A stretch of 64,000 bases of DNA from Nocardioides sp. Arc9.136 (GTDB lineage Bacteria > Actinomycetota > Actinomycetes > Propionibacteriales > Nocardioidaceae). The stretch lies in NCBI RefSeq assembly GCF_030506255.1, contig NZ_CP113431.1, positions 2,987,001-3,051,000 on the forward strand, in the 5' to 3' direction. The notes below the pieces were generated by a model, which was not told the DNA's origin, made no database searches, and worked only from the letters and a program-made list of their open reading frames with translations. Numbering within the stretch: position 1 is the stretch's first letter; the number at the start of each line of letters is the position of its first letter. Shown here in pieces: positions 29,261 through 40,217 of the stretch. Made by a program: the position numbers and the translations under genes.

Positions 29261-30142
29261 TCAGGGACGAGGCGCGACGCAGACGGCCAGCATGCCGGGG
29301 CCGACGTGGGCGCCGAGGACGGCGCCGAGCTCGCCGCACCAGACGTCGCGGCCCTCGAGCTGGTCGGCTAGCCGCTCGGCCAGCCGGTCGGTGAGGGCGG
29401 CTGCGCGGTCGGCGCTGGCGAGGTGGGCGACGCAGACGTCGACCGATTGGTCGCCGGCGGCCTCGGCGGCGAGCTCCTCGAGCCGGGCGAGCGCGCGCTG
29501 GGAGGTGCGCACCCGCTCGAGCGACTCGACCCGGCCGTCGCTGATGGTGAGCAGCGGCTTGACCGCGAGCGCCCCGCCGAGCAGCGCGGCGGCGGCGCCG
29601 ATCCGGCCGCCGCGGCGGAGGTACTCCAGGGTGTCGACGTAGAACAGCGAGGACGAGGCCTCGGCGCGGGCGCGGGCCGCCTCGGCGACCTCCTCGGCCG
29701 AGCCGCCGGCCGCGGCGACCTCGGCGGCCGCCAGCGCGGCGTACCCGGTCGCGACCCCCACCTGGCGCGAGTCGACGGCGATGACCGGGACGGAGGCCTC
29801 GCGAGCCGCGAGCTGCGCGGACTCGAAGGTCCCGCTCATGTCGCCGGAGATGTGGACCGACACGATCGAGGTGGCCCCGTCGGCGACCGCGCGCTCGTAC
29901 GCCGCCGCCATGGTCGCCGGGGAGGGCCGCGAGGTGCTGACCGGCGTGAAGGACTTCAGCGCGGCCGCGACCATGTCGGGGGTCGCCCCGTGCTCGCCCT
30001 CGTCGTGCACCTGCGCGCCGATGACGACCTGCAGCGGCACGACGAGGAGACCGTGCTCGGCCGCCACCTCCGCGGGGAGGCTGGCGGTCGAGTCGGTGAC
30101 GACGACGGTGCGTCCGGAGGACACCGGCGAGTCGGCGGGCAT
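29261..30142 (-). CDS. DegV family fatty-acid-binding protein
   Basis: 293 residues. VVTDSTASLPAEVAAEHGLLVVPLQVVIG, STSRPSPATMAAAYERA, HISGDMSGTFESAQLAA and VDSRQVGVATGYA are the DegV/FakB fingerprints, including the TS-RPS and S-GT-S fatty-acid-carboxylate contacts. FakB proteins present fatty acids to the FakA kinase; no fakA lies in the window. It starts four bases after leuS, so it is probably co-transcribed and shares the leuS leader. Confidence 0.93.
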   Translation of the reverse strand: MPADSPVSSGRTVVVTDSTASLPAEVAAEHGLLVVPLQVVIGAQVHDEGEHGATPDMVAAALKSFTPVSTSRPSPATMAAAYERAVADGATSIVSVHISGDMSGTFESAQLAAREASVPVIAVDSRQVGVATGYAALAAAEVAAAGGSAEEVAEAARARAEASSSLFYVDTLEYLRRGGRIGAAAALLGGALAVKPLLTISDGRVESLERVRTSQRALARLEELAAEAAGDQSVDVCVAHLASADRAAALTDRLAERLADQLEGRDVWCGELGAVLGAHVGPGMLAVCVAPRP

Positions 30143-30146
30143 GGCC

Positions 30147-32648
30147 TCAGACCACCACGTTGACCAGCTTCGGGGCCCGGACGACCACCTTGCGGACCGG
30201 GCGTCCGTCGATCGCCCGGACCACCGCCGGGTCGGCCATCGCGAGCTGCTCCAGGTCGGCCTCGGAGATGTCGGGGGCGACCTCCAGGCGGGCCTTGACC
30301 TTGCCCTGGATCTGGACGACCGCGGTCACGGTGTCCTCGACCAGCAGCGCGGGGTCGACCGTCGGCCAGCCGACGCGGGCGACGGTCGGCTGGTGACCGA
30401 GCCGCTCCCACATCTCCTCGGCGGTGTACGGCGCCACGAGGGACAGCAGGACCGCGACCGCCTCCACGGCCTCGCGCACCGCGGGGTCGGCCGGGCCGCA
30501 GCCGGAGTCGATGGCCTTGCGGGTGGTGTTCACCAGCTCCATCGTCCGGGCGACCACCACGTTGAACCGGTGTCCCTCGATCAGCTGCTCCACCTCGTGC
30601 AGCGTCTTGTGGGTCGCCTTGCGCAGCGCGAGGTCGCCGCCCTCGACGGGCGTGCCGGCCGGGGCCGTGACGTCACCGGCCAGGCGCCACGCGCGCTGGA
30701 GGAACTTCACGGCGCCACCGGGCGACATGTCGGCCCAGTCGATGTCGTCCTCGGGCGGGCCGGCGAAGACCATCGTCAGCCGCACCGCGTCGACGCCGTA
30801 GGTGTCGATCATCTCGCCGAGGTTGACGCCGTTGCCCAGCGACTTCGACATCGCCTTGCCCTGGTTGATGACCTGGCCCTGGTTGAGCAGCGCCGAGAAC
30901 GGCTCGACGAAGTCGACCATCCCCATGTCGTGCAGCACCTTGGTGAAGAACCGGGAGTAGAGCAGGTGCAGGATCGCGTGCTCGACGCCGCCGACGTACT
31001 GCGCGACCGGCATCCACTCGCGGGCCTGCTCGGGGTCGAACGGACCCTGGTCGTAGGAGGGGTCCAGGTAGCGCAGGTAGTACCACGAGGAGTCGACGAA
31101 CGTGTCCATCGTGTCGCTGTCCCGCTTGGCGGGGCCGCCGCAGGAGGGGCACTCGGTGTTGACCCACGCCTCCGCGGCCGCCAGCGGCGAGACACCCTTG
31201 GGCTTGAGGTCGGCGCCCCTGAGGTCGTCGGGCAGCCGCACCGGCAGCTGGTCCTCCGGCACCGGGACCTCGCCGCAGTCGGGGCAGTGGACGATCGGGA
31301 TCGGCGCGCCCCAGAAGCGCTGGCGGCTCAGCAGCCAGTCGCGCAGCCGGAAGTTCACCGTGCCGGTGCCGCGGCCGTCGGCCTCGAGCTGCTCGATGAT
31401 CCGGCTGATGCCGGCGGCCTTGTCGCTCAGCCCGTCCAGCGGCCCGCTGTTGACGTAGGTGCCGTCACCGGTCGTGGCGACGTACGTCTCCTCGGGGTTG
31501 CCCTCCTCGTCGGGCACCGCCACGACGCGCCGGACCGGCAGCCCGAAGACCTTCGCGAAGTCCAGGTCGCGCTGGTCGTGCGCGGGGACGGCCATGATCG
31601 CGCCGGTGCCGTAGTCGGCCAGCACGTAGTCCGAGGCCCAGACCGGCATCCGCTCGCCGGTGACCGGGTTGACCGCGGTGACGCCGAGGTCGACACCGGA
31701 CTTCGGCCGCTCGGTGGAGAGCCGGTCGATGTCGGAGGCCTTGCGGATCTCCTCGACGTACGCCGCCAGCGCGGGCTCCTGGGACGGCGCGACGACCTCG
31801 GCGGCCAGCTTCGCGTCCGCGGCCACCACCATGAAGGTCGCGCCGTACAACGTGTCGGGGCGGGTCGTGAAGACCGTGACCGTCCGGGACTCCCCCGAGG
31901 CCAGCTCGATGTCGAAGTCGACGTGCGCGCCCTCGGAGCGGCCGATCCAGTTGCGCTGCATGGCCAGCACGCGGTCGGGCCAGGTGCCCGAGAGCGCGTC
32001 CATGTCGTCGAGCAGCCGCTGGGCGTAGTCGGTGACCTTGAAGTACCACTGGTTCAGCTCGCGCTTGGTCACCTCCGCCCCGCACCGCTCGCACATGCCG
32101 CCGACGACCTGCTCGTTGGCGAGCACCGTCTGGTCGTTCGGGCACCAGTTGACCGGGCTGTTCTTGCGGTAGGCCAGGCCCCGCTCGCGGAACTTCAGGA
32201 ACAGCCACTGGGTCCAGCGGTAGTACTCCGGGTCGGAGGTGTGCAGGCGCCGCGACCAGTCGAAGGAGATGCCGTAGCGGCGGAAGGACTCCGCCTGGGT
32301 CTCGATGTTGGCGTAGGTGTAGGTCGCCGGGTGCTCGTCGTTGCGGATCGCGGCGTTCTCGGCGGGCAGGCCGAAGGAGTCCCAACCGATGGGGTTGAGG
32401 ACGTCGTAGCCCTTCTGCCACCAGTAGCGCGCGATGACGTCGTGCAGCGCCATCACCTCGGCGTGGCCCATGTGCAGGTCGCCGGAGGGGTAGGGGAACA
32501 TCGTCAGCGCGTAGCGCTTCTCCGCCCCGGGCGCGGCGCTGCCGGCGCGGAACGGGTCGAGGCCCTCCCAGACCCCGCGCCACTTCTCCTGCGCCGCGGT
32601 CATGTCGTACGTCGCGGCCTCGTCCGGCCGGCCCGCCTGCTCGCTCAT
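30147..32648 (-). CDS. leuS: Leucyl-tRNA synthetase
   Basis: 833 residues. HMGH at 59-62 (HIGH motif), editing domain containing [16 protein letters not shown] and the [15 protein letters not shown] block, zinc-type cysteines (NWCPNDQ...CERCG; CPDCG; CPSCG), and KAMSKS near 595-600. Charges tRNA-Leu. ATG preceded by GGGAAGAG. The leader encodes a Leu-rich peptide followed by an intrinsic terminator (see 32785-32811 and 32728-32754), so expression is probably tied to leucyl-tRNA supply. Confidence 0.98.
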   Translation of the reverse strand: MSEQAGRPDEAATYDMTAAQEKWRGVWEGLDPFRAGSAAPGAEKRYALTMFPYPSGDLHMGHAEVMALHDVIARYWWQKGYDVLNPIGWDSFGLPAENAAIRNDEHPATYTYANIETQAESFRRYGISFDWSRRLHTSDPEYYRWTQWLFLKFRERGLAYRKNSPVNWCPNDQTVLANEQVVGGMCERCGAEVTKRELNQWYFKVTDYAQRLLDDMDALSGTWPDRVLAMQRNWIGRSEGAHVDFDIELASGESRTVTVFTTRPDTLYGATFMVVAADAKLAAEVVAPSQEPALAAYVEEIRKASDIDRLSTERPKSGVDLGVTAVNPVTGERMPVWASDYVLADYGTGAIMAVPAHDQRDLDFAKVFGLPVRRVVAVPDEEGNPEETYVATTGDGTYVNSGPLDGLSDKAAGISRIIEQLEADGRGTGTVNFRLRDWLLSRQRFWGAPIPIVHCPDCGEVPVPEDQLPVRLPDDLRGADLKPKGVSPLAAAEAWVNTECPSCGGPAKRDSDTMDTFVDSSWYYLRYLDPSYDQGPFDPEQAREWMPVAQYVGGVEHAILHLLYSRFFTKVLHDMGMVDFVEPFSALLNQGQVINQGKAMSKSLGNGVNLGEMIDTYGVDAVRLTMVFAGPPEDDIDWADMSPGGAVKFLQRAWRLAGDVTAPAGTPVEGGDLALRKATHKTLHEVEQLIEGHRFNVVVARTMELVNTTRKAIDSGCGPADPAVREAVEAVAVLLSLVAPYTAEEMWERLGHQPTVARVGWPTVDPALLVEDTVTAVVQIQGKVKARLEVAPDISEADLEQLAMADPAVVRAIDGRPVRKVVVRAPKLVNVVV

Positions 32649-32727
32649 CTGCGTGTCTCTTCCCGTCTTGTGCGTGAGGTGGTCGTCCTGCTCGGTCCCG
32701 GTCACGCCCGGGCATGACTGCGCACAC

Positions 32728-32754
32728 AAAAAAGGCCCCTCTCTCGCGAGGGGC
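32728..32754 (-). terminator. Intrinsic terminator in the leuS leader (attenuator)
   Basis: Minus strand GCCCCTC (32754-32748), six-base loop, GAGGGGC (32741-32735), one G-C base pair step, then TTTTTT (32733-32728). It lies between the leader peptide and leuS, 80 bases before the ATG. It is the only strong stem plus T6 run that I noticed in the window. Confidence 0.88.
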
Positions 32755-32786
32755 AGCCGCGTCGGGTCGTGCTCGTCGACGCGGCT
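32755..32786 (-). promoter_or_regulatory. Leader hairpin overlapping the leader-peptide stop codon
   Basis: 10-bp perfect stem AGCCGCGTCG (32786-32777) / CGACGCGGCT (32764-32755) with a 12-base loop, directly before the terminator. It covers the stop codon of the leader peptide, the position of the pause/1:2 hairpin in classical attenuators. A clear competing antiterminator was not found by eye. Confidence 0.65.
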
Positions 32787-32811
32787 AGGTAAGGAGCAGG
32801 GTCCTGCGCAT
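32785..32811 (-). CDS. leuS leader peptide MRRTLLLT
   Basis: Eight codons, ATG to TAG, with three consecutive leucine codons CTG-CTC-CTT; CTT is uncommon in this GC-rich genome. The ATG lies seven bases after a TACCAT -10 box, so the peptide itself begins the transcript. A second in-frame ATG at 32820 would fall inside the -10 box. Leader, hairpin, terminator and leuS are in the order expected for ribosome-mediated attenuation. Confidence 0.8.
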   Translation of the reverse strand: MRRTLLLT

Positions 32812-32818
32812 GGCGGCC

Positions 32819-32824
32819 ATGGTA
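32819..32824 (-). promoter_or_regulatory. -10 box (TACCAT) of the leuS leader
   Basis: TACCAT, seven bases, ATG of the leader peptide. Confidence 0.6.
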
Positions 32825-32843
32825 CCGCGACCGGCGCCGGGGG

Positions 32844-32849
32844 TACGGG
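32844..32849 (+). promoter_or_regulatory. -10-like box (TACGGG) of the 32856 gene
   Basis: TACGGG, six bases, ATG. Weaker than the other boxes because the final T is G. Divergent from the leuS leader promoter 20 bases away. Confidence 0.4.
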
Positions 32850-32855
32850 GCCGCC

Positions 32856-33851
32856 ATGACCGAGACCGACCTGACCGTGGCCGTCACCGGGCCGACCGGC
32901 ACCTTCGGCGCGGGGCTGCTCCCGCTGCTCGAGGCCGACGAGCGGGTACGGCGCGTGGTGGGCGTCGCCCGGAGCGAGGTCGACCCGGCGGCGCGCGGCT
33001 GGGTGAAGACGACCTACCGGCGTGGCGACGTGCGCGACCGGGCCGCCCTGGCGGAGGTGTTCGCCGGGGCCGACGTGGTGGTGCACCTGGCCTTCGCCAT
33101 CGTCGGCGGCTCGGCCGAGGCGACCCGGGCGATCAACGTGGAGGGCACGCTCAACGCGTTCCGCGCGGCAGCCGACGCGGGGGCCCGGCGGTTCGTCCAC
33201 GCCAGCTCGGTCGCGGCGTACGGCTTCCACCCCGACAACCCGGTCGGCATCACCGAGGACTGGCCGGTCCGCCCGGCCGACCGGCTCTTCTACGCCCGGG
33301 AGAAGGCCGAGCTGGAGGTGCTGCTGCGCGAGGAGGCCGCCGAGCGCCAGGGGATCGACCTCTACCTGCCGCGCCCGCCGATCGTCGTCGGCCCGAACGC
33401 CGTCGGGGGCAAGGTGCGGCTGCCGGAGTGGGCCCGTGGCCTCGGTGCCGTGCTGCGGCACCTGCCCACGCGGCTGCCGCCGGTCCCCGTGCCGGTCCCG
33501 GACCTCCCCCTGCAGCTGGTCCACGAGTCCGACGTCGGGCAGGCGCTGCTGCGGTGCGTGGTCGCCGCCGGCCCGCCGGGCGCCTACAACATCGCCGCGG
33601 ACGACACGCTGACCGCGGCGGACGTGGTGCGCGTCCTGGGCGGCGTCCCGGTCCCGCTGCCGGCCGGTCCGGCGCACGCGGCCGCCCGGCTAGCGGCGGC
33701 CGTGCCGGGCCTCCCCCAGCCCGCGCAGTGGGTCGAGGCGCTGGCCCACCCGGCGATCATGGACACCACGCGCGCCAAGGAGCAGCTGGGCTGGACGCCC
33801 CGGGTCAGCGCTGCCGACGGCCTGCGCGAGACGCTCGGGGTGCGGGCCTAG
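32856..33851 (+). CDS. NAD-dependent epimerase/dehydratase family protein (extended SDR)
   Basis: 331 residues. N-terminal dinucleotide motif [14 protein letters not shown] (GxxGxxG), [31 protein letters not shown], and the active-site FYAREK (YxxxK) near 148-152, as in extended SDRs acting on nucleotide sugars or small carbonyls. C-terminal segment ([15 protein letters not shown]) is typical of the NAD(P)-binding Epimerase family. The substrate cannot be inferred. Its TAG stop provides the first bases of the next gene's -10 box. Confidence 0.85.
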   Translation: MTETDLTVAVTGPTGTFGAGLLPLLEADERVRRVVGVARSEVDPAARGWVKTTYRRGDVRDRAALAEVFAGADVVVHLAFAIVGGSAEATRAINVEGTLNAFRAAADAGARRFVHASSVAAYGFHPDNPVGITEDWPVRPADRLFYAREKAELEVLLREEAAERQGIDLYLPRPPIVVGPNAVGGKVRLPEWARGLGAVLRHLPTRLPPVPVPVPDLPLQLVHESDVGQALLRCVVAAGPPGAYNIAADDTLTAADVVRVLGGVPVPLPAGPAHAAARLAAAVPGLPQPAQWVEALAHPAIMDTTRAKEQLGWTPRVSAADGLRETLGVRA

Positions 33852-33854
33852 AGT
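33849..33854 (+). promoter_or_regulatory. -10 box (TAGAGT) of the 33862 SDR gene
   Basis: TAGAGT, seven bases, ATG. The TAG is also the stop codon of the preceding gene. Confidence 0.55.
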
Positions 33855-33861
33855 GCCCGCC

Positions 33862-34615
33862 ATGACCGTCACCGACATGTTCCGACTCGACGGCAAGGTC
33901 GCCGTCGTCACCGGTGCGAGCAGCGGCCTCGGCGTCGCGTTCGCCCAGGCCTTCGCCGAGGCCGGCGCCGACGTGGTCCTCGGCGCGCGCCGCGCCGACC
34001 GGCTCGCCGAGACCGCACGCCTGGTCGAGGCCGCCGGCCGCCGGGCGCTGCCGGTGCCGACCGACGTCGCCGACCCCGACTCCTGCACCAACCTCGTCGC
34101 GCTGGCGATGGAGGAGCTCGGCCACGTCGACGTCCTGGTCAACAACGCCGGCATCGGCACCGCGGTCCCGGCCACCCGCGAGACCCCCGAGCAGTTCCGC
34201 GGCGTCGTCGACGTCAACCTCAACGGCTGCTACTGGATGGCCCAGGCGTGCGGACGCGTCATGCAGCCCGGCTCCAGCATCGTCAACATCTCCTCGGTCC
34301 TCGGCCTCACCACCGCCGGGCTCCCGCAGGCGGCGTACGCCGCCACCAAGGCCGGCCTGATCGGCCTGACCCGCGACCTCGCCCAGCAGTGGACCGGCCG
34401 CAAGGGCATCCGCGTCAACGCGATCGCGCCGGGCTTCTTCGACACCGAGATGACCGAGCAGTACCCGCCGGGCTACCTCGAGTCCCGCCAGGACCGCATC
34501 CCGCTGGGCCGCAAGGGCGAGCCCGCCGAGCTGGCCGCGGCCGGGGTCTTCCTCGCCTCCGCCGCGGGCGGCTACATCACCGGCCAGACCCTCGTCGTCG
34601 ACGGCGGCATGACGA

Positions 34616-34623
<8 letters not shown>
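33862..34623 (+). CDS. Short-chain dehydrogenase/reductase
   Basis: 253 residues, classical SDR length. VAVVTGASSGLGVAFAQAF (cofactor glycines), DVLVNNAGIG, NISSV, YAATKAGLIGL (YxxxK), NAIAPGFFDTEMTE and the C-terminal ITGQTLVVDGGMTIT are all in place, so a functional NAD(P)-dependent oxidoreductase of the FabG-like group is expected. ATG 33862 is chosen over 33853 because the leaderless -10 box fixes the transcript start. Convergent with the AraC regulator, overlapping it by eight bases. Confidence 0.9.
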
Positions 34624-37139
<2,516 letters not shown>

Positions 37140-37147
37140 CCCGCCGA

Positions 37148-37166
37148 CCGCGGCCGCCGGCCGCGG
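37148..37166. terminator. Bidirectional hairpin between monooxygenase and dps
   Basis: Perfect 8-bp stem CCGCGGCC / GGCCGCGG with GCC loop in the 28-base gap between convergent stops. Confidence 0.6.
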
Positions 37167-37167
37167 G

Positions 37168-37695
37168 TCAGCGGTGCAGCGAGCGCGGCAGGCTGCGGTT
37201 GGCGACCCGGTTCTCGGCGTCGATCATCCAGGCGAGCTGCTCGAGGCGCTCGATGATGACGTGGAGGATGTCGGCGGAGGTCGGGTCCTCGGCGTCGACG
37301 TCGTCGTGGATGCGCCGCGCGGTGCCGGTGACGGCGTAGATCGCGGTCGTGACCAGGTCGACGCACTCGGCGGTGTTCACCTCGCCGTTCGGGAACGGCG
37401 GCAGCGAGGTCTGCGCGGCGACCGTCGCGGAGCGGCCGTCGGGGACGACGTACAGCGCGCGCATCCGCTCGGCGACCTGGTCGGAGTACTCCCGGGCGGC
37501 GTCGACGACCTCGTCGAGCTGCAGGTGGAGGTCGCGGAAGTTCAGGCCGACGACGTTCCAGTGGGCCTGCTTGCCCTGCAGGTGCAGCTCGATCAGGTCG
37601 ACGCTGAGCTGCTGCAGGTGCGAGGCGAGCTGCTCGGAGGCGGTGAAGGCCGGCTTGGCGACGTGGGTCCGGTCGGGGTGCAGGAGTTCGGTCAT
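37168..37695 (-). CDS. dps: Dps-family ferritin-like DNA-protection protein
   Basis: 175 residues. Ferroxidase ligands are visible: QAHWNVVG, RDLHLQLDEVVDAAREYSDQVAERM (His/Asp/Glu set), and IHDDVDAEDPTSADILHVIIERLEQLAWMIDAE. Basic/His tail RSLPRSLHR. Dps dodecamers oxidise and store iron and can protect DNA. A leaderless promoter with an inverted repeat in its -35/spacer region lies immediately upstream, indicating repression or activation by a dimeric regulator. Confidence 0.92.
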   Translation of the reverse strand: MTELLHPDRTHVAKPAFTASEQLASHLQQLSVDLIELHLQGKQAHWNVVGLNFRDLHLQLDEVVDAAREYSDQVAERMRALYVVPDGRSATVAAQTSLPPFPNGEVNTAECVDLVTTAIYAVTGTARRIHDDVDAEDPTSADILHVIIERLEQLAWMIDAENRVANRSLPRSLHR

Positions 37696-37702
37696 GGGCA
37701 GG

Positions 37703-37708
37703 ACGATA
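37703..37708 (-). promoter_or_regulatory. -10 box (TATCGT) of dps
   Basis: TATCGT, seven bases, ATG on the minus strand; TGGAAC is 17 bases further upstream. Confidence 0.5.
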
Positions 37709-37714
37709 TCGGCT

Positions 37715-37735
37715 TTTCTGGATCGGTTCCAGAAA
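37715..37735. promoter_or_regulatory. Operator-like inverted repeat upstream of dps
   Basis: TTTCTGGA-N5-TCCAGAAA, a perfect 8-bp inverted repeat covering the spacer and -35 region of the dps promoter. A similar sequence lies at 39433-39450 near the acyl-CoA synthetase start. Confidence 0.6.
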
Positions 37736-37757
37736 GGAGAGGCTCCCCTAAGCACCG

Positions 37758-39419
37758 TCAGGCGGGGGCGGGCTCCGCCGTCGCCCGCGCCTTGGCCCAG
37801 CGGTAGTCCGCCTTGCCCGACGGGGAGCGCTCCACCAGCCCGACCCGGACCACGGCCCGCGGCACCTTGTAGCGCGCGACGTGCTTCGCGCACTCCGCGA
37901 GCAGCTCCTCGTCGGTGGCGGTGGCCCCGTCGGCGAGCTGGACGACCGCGACCGGCTCGCTCCCCCACCGCTCGGAGGGCCGACCCACCACGACGACGTC
38001 GCGCACCGCGGGGTGGTGGGCCAGCGCGCGCTCCACCTCCTCGACGAAGATCTTCTCGCCGCCGGAGTTGATCGTGACCCCGTCCCGGCCGAGCAGCCGG
38101 ATCCGGCCGTCCTCGAGCAGGTCCGCGCGGTCGCCGGGGATCGAGAACCGCTCGCCGTCGATGACCGGGAAGGTGCGCGCCGTCTTGGCGGCGTCGCCCA
38201 GGTAGCCGAGCGGAACCCGGCCGCGCTGCGCCAGCCAGCCACCTCCCTCCCCGGGCTGCAGCACCCGCGTCAGCAGGTCGTCGACCACCGTCGTCGCCGG
38301 CACCGGCGCGAACGTGGCGGCGTCGGCCGCCATCCCCCTCAGCGACATCGAGCTCATCTGCAGGCCGGTCTCGGAGGACCCGGCCGCGTCCATGACCACC
38401 ATGTGTGGGGCGAGCTCGAGGAACCGGTCGCGCACCGCCGGCGTCAGCGGGGCGCTGCCGTTGTTGATCGCCGCCAGCCCGGAGAGGTCGTAGTCGCCCC
38501 GCTCGATCTCGTCGATCAGCGGGCGCACGACGGCGTCGCCGACCACCGGGATGCTGACCGCCCCCTCCCGGATCGCGGTGCTGAGCACGTCGGCGGCGTC
38601 GAGGTGGTCCACGTGGTGGGGCAGCACGATCCTGCCGCCGCCGGTGATGGTGTGGAACGTCGACCACTGGGCGGCGCCGTGCATGAACGGGAGGGCCATC
38701 AGCAGCGTCATCCCGCCGCCGGCGGCGCGGGCCGTCTCCGCGATCGCGTCGTACGACGCGTGCGGCTCGGTGGTGCCGAACGGCGTGCCGCCCATGGAGG
38801 TGACGTAGATGTCGTCCTGGCGCCAGAGCACGCCCTTGGGCATCCCCGTCGTGCCGCCGGTGTAGAGCACGAACAGGTCGTCGGGCGACGGCTCGGGCAT
38901 CCCGTCGGGCGGCTCCGGCGTGCGGACCGCATGCTCGTAGTCGACCGCGCCGGGCAGCAGCTCGTTCCCGGACCCGTCGGCGACCTGCACGAGGACCCGC
39001 AGCTGCGGCAGCCGCTCGCGGACGGCGGCGACCCGCGGGGCGAACTCCGCGTGGTAGACCAGCGCGGTCGCGGCGGAGTCGGCCAGGAGGTAGGCCAGCT
39101 CCTCCTCGACGTAGCGGTAGTTGACGTTGACCGCCGTCGCGCGGGCGCGGTAGCTGGCGAGCATGCCCTCGAGGTACTCGTTGCCGTTGCGCAGGTAGAG
39201 CGCCACGTGGTCCTGGCCCGACTCGTGCCCGGCGAGGCCGGCGCGCTCGGTGCGGCAGCCGAGGCCCGCGGCGCGCAGGTGGTGGGCCAGGCCGTCCACC
39301 CGGCCGTCGAGCTCGCGGTAGGTGAGCCGCCGGTCCCGCCAGACCAGCACCTCCTGGTCGGGCACGGCCTCGGCCACGGTCCGGAACACCGTCGAGAGGT
39401 TGAACTGCTGCGGGCTCAT
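37758..39419 (-). CDS. Acyl-CoA synthetase (AMP-dependent, FadD-like)
   Basis: 553 residues. Phosphate loop VLYTGGTTGMPKGVLW (184-199, GG variant of SG found in several medium-chain/steroid ligases), NNGSAPL, DAAGSSETG, GDRADLLEDGRIRLLGRDGVTINSGGEKIFVEEVE and the C-terminal catalytic-lysine context RSPSGKADYRW. Adenylates a carboxylic acid and forms the CoA thioester. ATG with AGGAGG at ideal distance; TACGGT (39456-39451) is a likely -10 with a short leader. Divergent from a small regulator that probably controls it. Confidence 0.92.
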   Translation of the reverse strand: MSPQQFNLSTVFRTVAEAVPDQEVLVWRDRRLTYRELDGRVDGLAHHLRAAGLGCRTERAGLAGHESGQDHVALYLRNGNEYLEGMLASYRARATAVNVNYRYVEEELAYLLADSAATALVYHAEFAPRVAAVRERLPQLRVLVQVADGSGNELLPGAVDYEHAVRTPEPPDGMPEPSPDDLFVLYTGGTTGMPKGVLWRQDDIYVTSMGGTPFGTTEPHASYDAIAETARAAGGGMTLLMALPFMHGAAQWSTFHTITGGGRIVLPHHVDHLDAADVLSTAIREGAVSIPVVGDAVVRPLIDEIERGDYDLSGLAAINNGSAPLTPAVRDRFLELAPHMVVMDAAGSSETGLQMSSMSLRGMAADAATFAPVPATTVVDDLLTRVLQPGEGGGWLAQRGRVPLGYLGDAAKTARTFPVIDGERFSIPGDRADLLEDGRIRLLGRDGVTINSGGEKIFVEEVERALAHHPAVRDVVVVGRPSERWGSEPVAVVQLADGATATDEELLAECAKHVARYKVPRAVVRVGLVERSPSGKADYRWAKARATAEPAPA

Positions 39420-39432
39420 CGCGCCTCCTGGG

Positions 39433-39450
39433 TGGAACAGGTTGCAGAAA
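39433..39450. promoter_or_regulatory. Possible regulator site in the acyl-CoA synthetase leader
   Basis: TGGAACAGGTTGCAGAAA resembles TGGATCGGTTCCAGAAA at the dps operator (37719-37735), with one base more in the middle. It spans the predicted transcription start of the synthetase. Confidence 0.35.
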
Positions 39451-39559
39451 CCGTAGAGCACCAGCACGCCGGTGTGACGAGCGTTACGGTCCTGTCCCAG
39501 GGACGGAGATGCGGCTTCCTCGTTGAGGGGACGCCGTGGCCGACAGGAGGGGACAGAGG

Positions 39560-40015
39560 ATGGACCGGGTCGAGGACCTCGTGCACGAGGCGCTGTCGGA
39601 GTACGCCGTGCAGGGCGACGCCTACCTCGCGCGGGCTGCGGAGCGGCTCTCGCCGGGGCTCGGCCGCTTCGGCCTGGTCGTGCTGATGCGCATCGACCGC
39701 TACCGCCGGCTGCGCGAGTGCGACCTCATCGCCCAGCTGCGCGTGCCCACCGAGGACATGTGGCGCCTCGTCGACGACCTGGTGGCGCGCGGCCTGGTGT
39801 CCCGGACCGGGTCGCGGCCGCGGGCGGTGCTGCAGCTGAGCGAGCGCGCCGCCGCGTCCCTCGCCGACGCCGCGGACGAGCGGCGCGGGCGGATCCTCGA
39901 CAGCCTCGAGGAGTTCACGCTCGAGGAGAAGGAGGTCTTCGCCCGTCTGTTCGCGAAGTTCGTCCAGCGCGACGACCTCGTCGTGCGCTCGCTCGACCTC
40001 CCGCAGCGCCGCTGA
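39560..40015 (+). CDS. Winged-helix transcriptional regulator (MarR-like)
   Basis: 151 residues from an ATG with AGGAGG nine bases upstream; a GTG at 39536 would add eight residues and also has a GAGGGG site. The central segment LRECDLIAQLRVPTEDMWRLVDDLVARGLVSRTGSRPRAVLQLSERAAASLADAADERRGRILDSLEEFTLEEKEVFARLFAKFV has the helix-turn-helix, wing and dimerisation helix order of MarR proteins. Its position divergent from an acyl-CoA synthetase suggests control by an acyl-CoA or aromatic ligand. Confidence 0.75.
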   Translation: MDRVEDLVHEALSEYAVQGDAYLARAAERLSPGLGRFGLVVLMRIDRYRRLRECDLIAQLRVPTEDMWRLVDDLVARGLVSRTGSRPRAVLQLSERAAASLADAADERRGRILDSLEEFTLEEKEVFARLFAKFVQRDDLVVRSLDLPQRR

Positions 40016-40045
40016 CCCCACACGCACGACGCAGCGAGAAGCAGA

Positions 40046-40080
40046 CAGGGCGCGCCTCCTCGCGGAGGAGACGCGCCCTG
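40046..40080. terminator. Bidirectional terminator between the regulator and tRNA-Ala
   Basis: CAGGGCGCG / CGCGCCCTG outer stem (9 bp) with an inner CTCCT/AGGAG stem, 30 bases after the regulator stop and 15 bases from the tRNA 3' end. Confidence 0.75.
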
Positions 40081-40094
40081 CTGATCTTCTTCGG

Positions 40095-40167
40095 TGGAGC
40101 TGAGGGGACTCGAACCCCTGACCCTCTGCATGCCATGCAGATGCGCTACCAGCTGCGCCACAGCCCC
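40095..40167 (-). tRNA. tRNA-Ala (anticodon GGC)
   Basis: 73 bases folding into a full cloverleaf: acceptor GGGGCTG/CAGCTCC with one G-U pair, anticodon stem TCTGC/GCAGA with loop ATGGCAT (anticodon GGC), and T arm AGGGG-TTCGAGT-CCCCT. CCA is not encoded. Decodes GCC/GCU alanine codons, GCC being very frequent here. Confidence 0.97.
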
Positions 40168-40217
40168 AAGCCTGTCGCCGTCCGGGTCTCCCCGTCAGGC
40201 GGCTCGCAGAATGTTAC

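Noticed and set aside
32649..32830. T-box riboswitch upstream of leuS
   Set aside because: The leader is too short for a T-box stem I and no T-box consensus sequence is seen; a leader peptide plus terminator explains the region better.
32649..33677. Upstream extension of the leuS frame to 33677
   Set aside because: Overlaps the epimerase gene on the other strand and the leader/terminator; homologous LeuRS proteins begin near 32648.
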